DNA from: Candidatus Ryanbacteria bacterium
Lineage (GTDB): Bacteria; Patescibacteriota; Minisyncoccia; Ryanbacterales; GWA2-47-10b
DNA length: 37,070 nucleotides
Direction: 5' to 3'
Assembly (NCBI GenBank): GCA_009691385.1
Contig: SICQ01000003.1
Span: 1 to 37,070 of the forward strand
The translations under genes were made by a program, and so were the position numbers. The notes under the pieces are model-generated. The model was not told where the DNA came from. It worked only from the letters and a program-made list of their open reading frames with translations, and did no database searches. Position 1 is the stretch's first letter; each line of letters opens with the position of its first letter. Shown one piece after another: positions 9,529 to 17,436 of this stretch.

Positions 9529-10323
9529 ATGGATTGGCTTGCCCAAGCGCTCAAACCCGTTGAGAGCTTAAACCTCGAACCGCTCGCGTGGGCGTTTGCC
9601 GCCGGATTTCTTGCCGCGTTTGTTTGGCTTTGGTTTTGGCTCAAAGAAGACGAATCGCCTGAACCGCGCCGGCTCATCATCCTCGCTTTTGTAGGAGGTA
9701 TGCTCGCAATTCCCTTGGCACTCGTCATGCAATGCTCATGGCTCTCTGGCGTACTCGAATACCTCAACTACAGCGATACCGATTGCACAAAAGGGGTGCC
9801 TGCTGAACTCTCTGGTAACACGAGTCTCCTACTCCTTATCGGATTTGCGGCTATCGAAGAGTTTGTAAAATATTTCGCAGTCCTCGTGCTCATCTTTTGG
9901 CGGCGTGAATACGATGAACCGGCAGATGCCATGATCTATCTCATCACCGCGGCACTTGGATTTGCAGCGGTTGAAAACGCCTTTTATCTTTGGAATCCGT
10001 TTCAGACAGCGCTCTTGCACGGCTTTACTACCGCCAACCTTCGGTTTTTGGGCCCTACCTTGCTCCACACCCTTTCATCAGGGATTTTCGGCTATTTCAT
10101 AGCAAAAGCATTTCTTTCTGGCTGGCTTCGTGAGGAATTTGACGCGATTTTGGGATTTTTAGCGGCAACGGTATTGCACTCGCTCTTTAATATTTTTATA
10201 CTAAGGTCAGAAGGGCACAGGATCGAACCCGCCCTGCTCCTGCTCATCGTCTCTGGTATTTTTATCCTCTTTTCGTTTGAGCGCATTAAGCATACAATTA
10301 AAAAATATTATGCCAAAAGATAG
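9529..10323 (+). CDS. PrsW-family intramembrane protease-like protein
   Basis: Polytopic; AAIEEFVKYF, GFAAVENAFYL and HTLSSGIFGY motifs as in PrsW. Confidence 0.8.
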   Translation: MDWLAQALKPVESLNLEPLAWAFAAGFLAAFVWLWFWLKEDESPEPRRLIILAFVGGMLAIPLALVMQCSWLSGVLEYLNYSDTDCTKGVPAELSGNTSLLLLIGFAAIEEFVKYFAVLVLIFWRREYDEPADAMIYLITAALGFAAVENAFYLWNPFQTALLHGFTTANLRFLGPTLLHTLSSGIFGYFIAKAFLSGWLREEFDAILGFLAATVLHSLFNIFILRSEGHRIEPALLLLIVSGIFILFSFERIKHTIKKYYAKR

Positions 10324-10840
10324 AAGATCATTTTTTGAACGCCTGACAGGTACTGTCGCGGCACCTCAACAACAAGAAGATTATTTTGAGGAAGAAGAGG
10401 TTGAGTCGGAGCCACAACCGCCCCGCGCGCATTTGGCTGTCACCCATACCAAGCCTCGTGCCAAATCAGCACCCATCAAAAAAGAAGAAGACTGGATGAC
10501 ACCAGAAGAAGAGGGTCAGCTCACCGTTGATGTCTACCAAAAAGATGATGAGATTGTCATCCAATCAACAGTTGCGGGCGTCCGCCCTGATGATTTGGAT
10601 GTGCAGATCACTCGTGAGATGGTCACCATACGCGGAAAACGCGAGCAAGCGCGCGAAATCGCGCATGATGACTACTACTACCAGGAACTGTATTGGGGTA
10701 GCTTCTCACGATCAATCCTGCTCCCCTGCGAAGTCGATGTAGATGGGGCTGAGGCATCACTCAAAAATGGCTTGCTCACGGTAAAGCTTCCTAAAATGGA
10801 CAAAAATCGTAGCGAGCGCATCAAGGTAAAAAACGAATAA
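10310..10840 (+). CDS. Hsp20/alpha-crystallin small heat shock protein
   Basis: VDVYQKDDEIVIQSTVAGVRPDDLDVQI ... LKNGLLTVKLPK; start set to MPKDRRSFF (ORF track begins at 10277). Confidence 0.92.
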   Translation: MPKDRRSFFERLTGTVAAPQQQEDYFEEEEVESEPQPPRAHLAVTHTKPRAKSAPIKKEEDWMTPEEEGQLTVDVYQKDDEIVIQSTVAGVRPDDLDVQITREMVTIRGKREQAREIAHDDYYYQELYWGSFSRSILLPCEVDVDGAEASLKNGLLTVKLPKMDKNRSERIKVKNE

Positions 10841-10856
10841 CAATAGCATCTCAAAC

Positions 10857-10884
10857 AAAAAAATCCCCGTACGGGGATTTTTTG
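10857..10884. terminator. bidirectional rho-independent terminator
   Basis: Perfect palindrome aaaaaatccccgt/acggggatttttt. Confidence 0.85.
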
Positions 10885-10890
10885 TTTCTG

Positions 10891-10908
10891 GTGCCGCGGG
10901 GGTGAATC
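10891..10908 (-). repeat. duplicate of tRNA-Phe 3' end
   Basis: gtgccgcgggggtgaatc, identical to 11003-11020; on the minus strand followed by CCA-completing bases (GGCACCA). Confidence 0.85.
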
Positions 10909-11003
10909 ATTTCTCTCCTCAACAAATACGGGGATCCTCGCTCGAACCGGTGGCGCTCGAATCCCTTCGATTCATTTTTATTTATATTGTCGTTCCGACA
11001 TTG

Positions 11004-11075
11004 TGCCGCGGGGGTGAATCGAACACCCGACACGACGCTCTTCAGGCGTCTGCTCTACCACTGAGCTACCACGGC
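11004..11075 (-). tRNA. tRNA-Phe(GAA)
   Basis: GCCGTGG...CCGCGGC acceptor, anticodon stem GACGC-CTGAAGA-GCGTC; no encoded CCA. Confidence 0.94.
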
Positions 11076-11118
11076 GTGCGTAGAAAGATAATAGCAAACT
11101 CCAGACAGATTTCAATTC

Positions 11119-11193
11119 TGGTGCGCGGTGAGGGATTCGAACCCCCGACCTTTGCTGTGTAAAAGCACTGCTCTACCACTGAGCTAACCGCGC
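11119..11193 (-). tRNA. tRNA-Val(TAC), CCA encoded
   Basis: GCGCGGT...ACCGCGC-A-CCA, anticodon loop TTTACAC. Confidence 0.92.
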
Positions 11194-11226
11194 ATTGTCC
11201 CATCATTCTACACATTTCTATAAAAA

Positions 11227-11277
11227 AATAAACCCCGCCCACAATCGCCATGATGGCGATTGTGGGTCTGGGGTTTT
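11227..11277 (-). terminator. rho-independent terminator of the 11286-11702 gene
   Basis: Minus: AACCCCagaCCCACAATCGCCATcATGGCGATTGTGGGcGGGGTTTATTTTTTTA. Confidence 0.88.
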
Positions 11278-11285
11278 GACCGCAT

Positions 11286-11702
11286 TTACGCGGCGGTTTC
11301 GGCCGCTCCTCCCGTCTGACGGGAGGTCGTCGCTAGACGACTCCTATGAGCGCGGCGAGCCTGCTCTTGCGCCTCACGCCCAGTCAGCACAGAAAAACCG
11401 AAGTGCTGAGCGAGACGAATTGCCTCAAGACGATTCTTGTTGTGCTCCTCGTAGTTGCTCAGATCCTGTGTGCGCTTGAGGCTAAGCGCCATGATGACGG
11501 TCTTGACCCGCGCGATAGCCTCCGCGCGACCAGTGTAAGCTGAGATGCCAAAAACTTCTTTGAATCTTTCTACCGCGGCAGCCTTATGGGCCGCCTCGCT
11601 GCGGGCACGGTCCTTGCGGGCACGAACCACTTGCAGCAGAAAGATGAAAAGAAATAACACGCAAAAACCGGCAACGACATACGCGAGCATATGCGAGTAC
11701 AT
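11286..11702 (-). CDS. single-TM protein, hypothetical
   Basis: 138-aa ORF with N-terminal TM; SD GGAGGGAGG 6 nt before ATG; promoter and terminator present. Confidence 0.75.
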   Translation of the reverse strand: MYSHMLAYVVAGFCVLFLFIFLLQVVRARKDRARSEAAHKAAAVERFKEVFGISAYTGRAEAIARVKTVIMALSLKRTQDLSNYEEHNKNRLEAIRLAQHFGFSVLTGREAQEQARRAHRSRLATTSRQTGGAAETAA

Positions 11703-11757
11703 GGTATACCTCCCTCCTTGGAGTCTGTGAGCTAAAAGAACGAATCTCCTAGCTCAA

Positions 11758-11786
11758 ATAATATCAAATATAGCAGTTTTCGTCAA
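11758..11786 (-). promoter_or_regulatory. sigma70-type promoter TTGACG-17-TATTAT
   Basis: Minus strand: -35 at 11781-11786, -10 at 11758-11763, 17-bp spacer. Confidence 0.8.
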
Positions 11787-11808
11787 GTACCCTGTTGAAA
11801 ACTCCTTG

Positions 11809-11880
11809 TGTCCTCGGCAGGAATCGAACCTGCACCACCTCCTTCGGAGGGAGATATTCTATCCATTGAACTACGAGGAC
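11809..11880 (-). tRNA. tRNA-Arg(CCG)
   Basis: GTCCTCG...CGAGGAC acceptor, anticodon arm TCTCC-CTCCGAA-GGAGG. Confidence 0.93.
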
Positions 11881-11889
11881 ATTACTTTT

Positions 11890-12417
11890 TTAGGTGTGGC
11901 GATCAGCAACTACCGAGGCGCCGTACGAATATGGCTTGATGACGGGCACAAACCCAAATCCCCGCACCATACCAGCAATACTATCAATAAATGACTTGGT
12001 AGGGCCATTGAGACCCATATCAAGGTGTATACAGCGCACCTCAAGGCGATCTTCCCAAAACACCTCGTCGCCAATCACCTCGCGTACCGTACTACGAATC
12101 TCTTGCGCGAGCATGATGGAGAGAAATGCTTCTTTCCATATACGATCGCGGAGCCCATGGAATTCTTGATTGTTGCGTGTCCAAAAATAAATAGCGCCGT
12201 TGCCTACTTTGCGCACGACAATTGCGGTCACAAACGCAGCACTGCCACTCTCGGCAGCCTGTGAATCGCTCCCCACCACAATCTCGTGGGTAGCGAGCCT
12301 GTCGAGTGCGATTTTATCGCGAATGCGTAGCACAACATCGCGAAGGGAGAGTTGCTCCCCTGCATCATTGCGAAATATTCGCTCATTGTTTTTGTCAGAT
12401 AAGGCTTCCTTGGACAT
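11890..12417 (-). CDS. YkuK-like ribonuclease H-fold protein (DUF458-like)
   Basis: EIVVGSDSQ, FVTAIVVRKVGNGAIYFW, IHLDMG motifs. Confidence 0.78.
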   Translation of the reverse strand: MSKEALSDKNNERIFRNDAGEQLSLRDVVLRIRDKIALDRLATHEIVVGSDSQAAESGSAAFVTAIVVRKVGNGAIYFWTRNNQEFHGLRDRIWKEAFLSIMLAQEIRSTVREVIGDEVFWEDRLEVRCIHLDMGLNGPTKSFIDSIAGMVRGFGFVPVIKPYSYGASVVADRHT

Positions 12418-12976
12418 ATGGTTCCCTCTCTCGCGGTTTTATATCAGACCACCTGACCGGTATGCGTATACGCCCCCGATCACGCGTGTCGCCTAAGACA
12501 AATCCTCGTTCTTTACCGAACTCGTAGAGGTCTCGGGTAAGCGTAACATCTTTTAGACAATATTCCTTCACCTTGTCTTTTAAGCCATCGCGCCACCACC
12601 AGATCGCATCGAGCCCGTAACCGATTTTCCCCGCGCCCAGCGTCGCTCGCGTGAGGTTATCAAGAGAAAGACGAAAGCCGGCAGATTTCTCAATATCTTC
12701 CATCAAGTCGAGTACATGCAGTTTTTGCAGATCAATACCTACATGCGGCTGCAATACCGGCAAGTCAAAGTGATTGATATTAAACCCTATCAAAAGACCG
12801 GAGTTTTGAAGTAGTGGTTCGAGCTCGCCAAACTCATGCTTTTCGTAGGCATACGCGCGCTTGGTACTATACGCGTAGGTACCTACTACTGTCACGCCGA
12901 GCATCTGCATATTTTGTTTCCCACCAACTTCCTTAAATTCCTTCTCTGTTTCTATATCAAGAACTATCGTTTCCAT
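12395..12976 (-). CDS. DEDD-type 3'-5' exonuclease (RNase H-like)
   Basis: METIVLDIETE (DxE), LIGFNINHFDLPVL, YCLKDVTLTRDLYEFG; 23-bp overlap with the downstream gene. Confidence 0.8.
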   Translation of the reverse strand: METIVLDIETEKEFKEVGGKQNMQMLGVTVVGTYAYSTKRAYAYEKHEFGELEPLLQNSGLLIGFNINHFDLPVLQPHVGIDLQKLHVLDLMEDIEKSAGFRLSLDNLTRATLGAGKIGYGLDAIWWWRDGLKDKVKEYCLKDVTLTRDLYEFGKERGFVLGDTRDRGRIRIPVRWSDIKPREREPYVQGSLI

Positions 12977-13042
12977 AATGTGTATGTATCTATTTCTATC
13001 ACGCGGGGTGTTCGAGCGTCAAAACGCTGATATACTATCACT

Positions 13043-13930
13043 ATGAATCAAGACGTGCTCTTGCTTGCCGTGGTGGTTATTGGACTTCTCGCGGTTGCGC
13101 ACTTTACCACGCTCGGCGGAGGCATCGCGGGCGGCGTCATCACACCCCTTAACCCCAAAGCTGAATTTGGCGTGATCCGCATGCAAGAATCTATACTACG
13201 CGGACCACGCGGTAGCACGGGCACCACCCCACCTCCTACCATAACTCTCACACCTCCTCCTGCCGTACCACAAGATATTCTTGCGCGCTCATTTGCACTC
13301 TCAACGCGCAATGCAAAATCACGCAATATCAATGAAGAGTATGTAGAGATAGTTTACGCGCCCACTAAAAATGCCGCGCCGGTTGATATTAGTGATTGGA
13401 TGATTGCTGATAGCAAGGGTGAATCATATAAGCTCGGGGGCATATCGCTCATACCCGGAATCTCTTCCCTCTATAACCAAGATCGCCTTATACTGCGGGG
13501 TTCTGCGCGAATCCATGTTGTTACGGGTCGTAGCCCCTTGGGTGAAAACTTTCGCCTTAATAAATGTGCGCCGTATTTTTCTCAATATAAAACCTTTACT
13601 CCACGCATTTCAGATTCATGCCCCTCGCCTTCACGCGAACCGGGGCAAGATAGCTTGAGTGATACCTGCTACCAATATATAAAAACGATTTCTGCCTGTC
13701 GCATACCTACCAATATCCCATTTTTCCTCGACAATACCTGCCGTGAGTTTATACAAAAAAACGCAAGCTATGATGCCTGCGTAAAAAATCACAAAAGTGA
13801 TACGGATTTTTATGGTGATGAATACTGGGTGTACCTCAATCGCCCCGAACATATCTGGTCAGATATACGCGACTCGGTGATACTCAAAGACGCGCGTGGA
13901 TCAGTCGTCAAAGCTATCTCGTATCAGTAA
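13043..13930 (+). CDS. secreted or anchored protein with a lamin-tail-like domain
   Basis: N-terminal TM; NEEYVEIVYAPTKNAAPVDISDWMI...DSVILKDARGSVVKAISY resembles LTD. Confidence 0.65.
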   Translation: MNQDVLLLAVVVIGLLAVAHFTTLGGGIAGGVITPLNPKAEFGVIRMQESILRGPRGSTGTTPPPTITLTPPPAVPQDILARSFALSTRNAKSRNINEEYVEIVYAPTKNAAPVDISDWMIADSKGESYKLGGISLIPGISSLYNQDRLILRGSARIHVVTGRSPLGENFRLNKCAPYFSQYKTFTPRISDSCPSPSREPGQDSLSDTCYQYIKTISACRIPTNIPFFLDNTCREFIQKNASYDACVKNHKSDTDFYGDEYWVYLNRPEHIWSDIRDSVILKDARGSVVKAISYQ

Positions 13931-14390
13931 GTTTATATACTGCAACGCCAACCGCAACCGACACATTGAGTGATTCTTTTTTGCCACGCATCGGCAGTAC
14001 AATGCTCGCATCGACTTTTTCTAAAAGCGCACCTGATAACCCACGCACTTCATTGCCAGCGATGAGTGCTACCGGAAATTGTGGATAAAACTCTCGATAA
14101 TCTTTCGCGTCATCACTCTGCTCAAGCGCTACGATCGAAAACCCTTCTTTTTTGAGCTTTGTGATCAAACGAGAAATGTCCGCCACACATTCCCACGCAA
14201 CAGAGTTTTCAGCGCCAAGCGCGGTTTTGGCGATCTCCTTGCGTACCCTGCCCATCTCGTCAGTAGGACTCGGTGTATACCCGGTCATATATACTTTTGC
14301 CACACCTGCGCCGTCAGCCGTACGCAATACGGAGCCTACATTGTGTAGGCTCCGTATATTGTGCAGAACTATGACAAGCTCTTCGCGCAT
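13914..14390 (-). CDS. SpoU/TrmH-family RNA 2'-O-methyltransferase
   Basis: NIRSLHNVGSVLRTADGAG, ALIAGNEVRGLS, VLPMRGKKESLNVSVAVGVAVY motifs. Confidence 0.93.
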   Translation of the reverse strand: MREELVIVLHNIRSLHNVGSVLRTADGAGVAKVYMTGYTPSPTDEMGRVRKEIAKTALGAENSVAWECVADISRLITKLKKEGFSIVALEQSDDAKDYREFYPQFPVALIAGNEVRGLSGALLEKVDASIVLPMRGKKESLNVSVAVGVAVYKLTDTR

Positions 14391-14392
14391 GC

Positions 14393-15220
14393 TTACTTGA
14401 TCTCGTAGATGAGCGAGACCGACGCTACAATCTCGTTTTCTCCTGGCTGAATGCTCGGTACGGGTGCGGCCATACTCTTTGTATCGCCACCCAAACCCAT
14501 TTCCCGAGCATAATACATTGGAGGCATGCCACCACCATTCTCAGAAAACCCAGTGAGCTTACCAAGTCGTACACCGAGGTTGCCCGCGAGTACTTTTGCC
14601 TCGGCACGCGCTTTGGTGATAGCCGCCTCACGCGCCTCGGCGCGCAATTTTTCTACTACCTCATCGTCAACCGTAAACTGGAGTTGACCAATCTGGTTTA
14701 CTCCCGCCTCGGTAGCACCTGTAGTGATCTTGCCGATGTCGTCGAGCTTGCGCACTTTGACGGCAATAGTCTCTTCAATGACGAACTTTTTGGTACCTTT
14801 GCGTGGAGGGCAGATGACACTCGCGCCTTCAGTACTTACACATGGACGATAATCATACTCTTCAGACGGATAAATGTTGTATGAAGTCGTCTTGATATCA
14901 CGACTCTCTACGCCATTCTTTTTAAGAAAATCGATGACACTTTGCGATTTTTTCGATGCAGCATCGCGTGCTACCTCCAGTGACGCATTCTCCTCACGAA
15001 TCGTAAACGAGATAAGACCGATATCAGGCTTTACGACACGCTTTTCTTCGGCGGATACTGAGATGGTGCGTGATGGATAATCATTTTGTCGGTAGGTGCT
15101 CTTTGCCGTAACCAACAAAAAGATAGCCAATGCCGCGAGCACGCCGATAATAAGCCATCGCATAAGCCCGCCAGCAGACGAACTGATAGATACTTTGAAC
15201 CCTTCTTTTTCTTGTTCCAT
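14393..15220 (-). CDS. SIMPL (DUF541) domain membrane-anchored protein
   Basis: N-terminal TM, ISVSAEEKRVVKPDIGLISFTIREE and C-terminal VSLIYEIK. Confidence 0.88.
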   Translation of the reverse strand: MEQEKEGFKVSISSSAGGLMRWLIIGVLAALAIFLLVTAKSTYRQNDYPSRTISVSAEEKRVVKPDIGLISFTIREENASLEVARDAASKKSQSVIDFLKKNGVESRDIKTTSYNIYPSEEYDYRPCVSTEGASVICPPRKGTKKFVIEETIAVKVRKLDDIGKITTGATEAGVNQIGQLQFTVDDEVVEKLRAEAREAAITKARAEAKVLAGNLGVRLGKLTGFSENGGGMPPMYYAREMGLGGDTKSMAAPVPSIQPGENEIVASVSLIYEIK

Positions 15221-15296
15221 AAAATATTATTAAATAGTAATCAATAAAGATGACCCTTGTCTCTATTCTAACGGTCTAGGGACGGTTTTGCTACGC

Positions 15297-15325
15297 TTGA
15301 CCGTAAGGCAAAGAATCGGTATCGT
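15297..15325 (+). promoter_or_regulatory. promoter TTGACC-17-TATCGT for the 15357 gene
   Basis: 17-bp spacer, followed by SD and GTG start. Confidence 0.6.
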
Positions 15326-15356
15326 AGCTTGGAACTCTCGTACCAAAGGAGGACTC

Positions 15357-15527
15357 GTGGCAAAGAAAAGGGGCGATACGGGTCGCGCGGCGTATTGCTC
15401 GGTTTGCGGCCTCAAACGAAGAGGTCGGCATCGCACGCAAGAAGACTGCCAAAAAGCCATCGAAGCGTATCTCAAGACGCGCCCTCAACGCCAACTCAAG
15501 ACCGATCGAAGAAGGTTTGGGTGGTGA
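15357..15527 (+). CDS. small basic protein with putative zinc motif (CSVC...HRTQEDC)
   Basis: AAAGGAGG SD at 15345-15352, GTG start: MAKKRGDTGRAAYCSVCGLKRRGRHRTQEDCQKAIEAYLKTRPQRQLKTDRRRFGW. Confidence 0.75.
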   Translation: MAKKRGDTGRAAYCSVCGLKRRGRHRTQEDCQKAIEAYLKTRPQRQLKTDRRRFGW

Positions 15528-15554
15528 TCATAAAAACCAAATCTTACACACACG

Positions 15555-15592
15555 CAGCCGTATCCTATCATGGGGTCGGCTGATTTTTTATT
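15555..15592 (+). terminator. rho-independent terminator
   Basis: CAGCCG...CGGCTG stem followed by atttttta. Confidence 0.75.
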
Positions 15593-16852
15593 TTATGACT
15601 TATTTATTATATTGCGCGCAATAGCACGATCATCCCACGGGATTTTTTTGCCACCGGCGAGTACCATGAGCGGTTCGAATCCTTTACCGGTGATGATGAT
15701 AGTATCGCCAGCGTTCGCCTTTTGTATCGCTATCTCAATAGCTTTTTTACGATCAAGCTCGATGACCGCTTTGTGCGTAGTAATCCCCTTTGAAACTTCA
15801 TCGGTAATGGTTTTTGGATCTTCGTCATATGGATCTTCATCGGTCAAAATAATCTCATCGCAAAACTGGTCGGCGATCTTGCCTAACTCAGGGCGTTTCC
15901 ATTTGTCACGCCCGCCGCCAGCGGCCCCCAACACGCATACAAGATGCTTTGCTTGCGGCTTAAGTGTTTGATATACCTTTTCGAGTGCGTCGGGTGTATG
16001 CGCATAATCAACCACCACCGCAAACGGTTCGCGTGAGATATATTCAAGACGGCCCGCGACACCGAGTACCTTACCAATACCTTGGCGTATTGATTCGGGC
16101 GGGACATGGTGAGCTGATGCAACCGCAATCGCGCACAAGATGTTTTCAAGATTAAATTCGCCTTCCAGCATTGACTCAAAATATGTCCTTTCAATCATAA
16201 AAGAGACGCCGCGCTCAAACGAAACATCCGTAGGTGATACCGCGTGAAGTGAACTCTCAAGTAGCTTTGCATCTCGTGCGTATTCCCATACCTCTGCGTG
16301 AGGAGCAGCATCAAGAAACATCTTGGCATCGGTCATTGTCGCGTTGACTATAATATGTTTTTTCTTTTTCCACGAATTGTTAAGCGCGCGGAAAATCTTG
16401 AGCTTGGCTTCACGATACTGCTCAAACCCGCCGTGCGACTCGATATGCTCGGGCGTCAGATTAGTGATCGCAACGGTATCAAATGCAATGTGCGCGTGGC
16501 GAAATTGCCGCGCACCTTCACTGGTCGTCTCCAAAATCACCACATCACACCCTGCCGCCTTGGCATCGAATAAAAACTTTTGCACAAAAAAGCGTCCTGG
16601 CATGGTCATTTTTTTATCATTAACCACCTCCTCACTACCGATGCGAAAACGGAGCGATGAGGCTGACGCCGTCTTATGCCCTGCTTCTTCAAAAACATGA
16701 TGTAAAATCTCAACGGTGGTTGATTTGCCATTGGTACCCGTCACGCCAATAACCGTAAGCTTGCGTGATGGAAACTGATACCAGAGAGCGGCGGTGAGCG
16801 CCATGCACCAGTGATATACCAGCATGATAGGTTGAGGAATAAGTTTTCTCAT
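15593..16852 (-). CDS. murE: Mur ligase family, MurE-like, lacking a canonical N-terminal domain
   Basis: GVTGTNGKSTTVEIL, VDYAHTPDALEKV, GGGRDKWKRPELGKIA, TDEDPYDEDP motifs. Confidence 0.9.
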   Translation of the reverse strand: MRKLIPQPIMLVYHWCMALTAALWYQFPSRKLTVIGVTGTNGKSTTVEILHHVFEEAGHKTASASSLRFRIGSEEVVNDKKMTMPGRFFVQKFLFDAKAAGCDVVILETTSEGARQFRHAHIAFDTVAITNLTPEHIESHGGFEQYREAKLKIFRALNNSWKKKKHIIVNATMTDAKMFLDAAPHAEVWEYARDAKLLESSLHAVSPTDVSFERGVSFMIERTYFESMLEGEFNLENILCAIAVASAHHVPPESIRQGIGKVLGVAGRLEYISREPFAVVVDYAHTPDALEKVYQTLKPQAKHLVCVLGAAGGGRDKWKRPELGKIADQFCDEIILTDEDPYDEDPKTITDEVSKGITTHKAVIELDRKKAIEIAIQKANAGDTIIITGKGFEPLMVLAGGKKIPWDDRAIARNIINKS

Positions 16853-17424
16853 GACTTATGTCTACCTAACATCTTGAGCGCCTCCTTGATCTTGCCATCA
16901 ATGCTTTCGATATCGCGAGGCAACTTGTGGAGCGTGTCTCTCGCTTCGCGCACATTGTAACCAAGCGATACGAGTGCATCGAGCGCGTCAGATTCTTCCG
17001 ATGAAATAGTGACACCGTCTGCGCCGCCAAGTTTGTCTTTGAGCTCGAGCATTATTTTCTCAGCCGTCTTCCTGCCAATACCTGATATTTTTGTTAGATA
17101 CACTGTCTCGCCTGACGCGATAGCGCGCCGGAGCGAATCGAGGGGCGCTACTGAAAGTATGCCGAGGGCAGATCGCGGACCAATACCGGAGATACCAATA
17201 AGCATTTCAAACATCTCAAGCTCTGACATGGTAGCAAAACCGTAGAGTTCGAGTGCTGTCTCACGCACCGCAAGATGTGTAAAAAGCTCGACGGGCTCGC
17301 CTTTTTTGGGCAGTGTCTTTGCCGTCTCGAGTGAGACTGATACTTTGTAGCCAACACCACCTACATTGATGATGAGGTGCTTGGTACCACGAAACGCAAG
17401 AATGCCGGAGAGGTATGCTATCAT
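16849..17424 (-). CDS. ruvA: Holliday junction DNA helicase subunit RuvA
   Basis: MIAYLSGILAF start; ISGIGPRSALGIL, ISGIGRKTAEKIMLELKDKL. Confidence 0.95.
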   Translation of the reverse strand: MIAYLSGILAFRGTKHLIINVGGVGYKVSVSLETAKTLPKKGEPVELFTHLAVRETALELYGFATMSELEMFEMLIGISGIGPRSALGILSVAPLDSLRRAIASGETVYLTKISGIGRKTAEKIMLELKDKLGGADGVTISSEESDALDALVSLGYNVREARDTLHKLPRDIESIDGKIKEALKMLGRHKS

Positions 17425-17436
17425 TGCTTTCATCGT

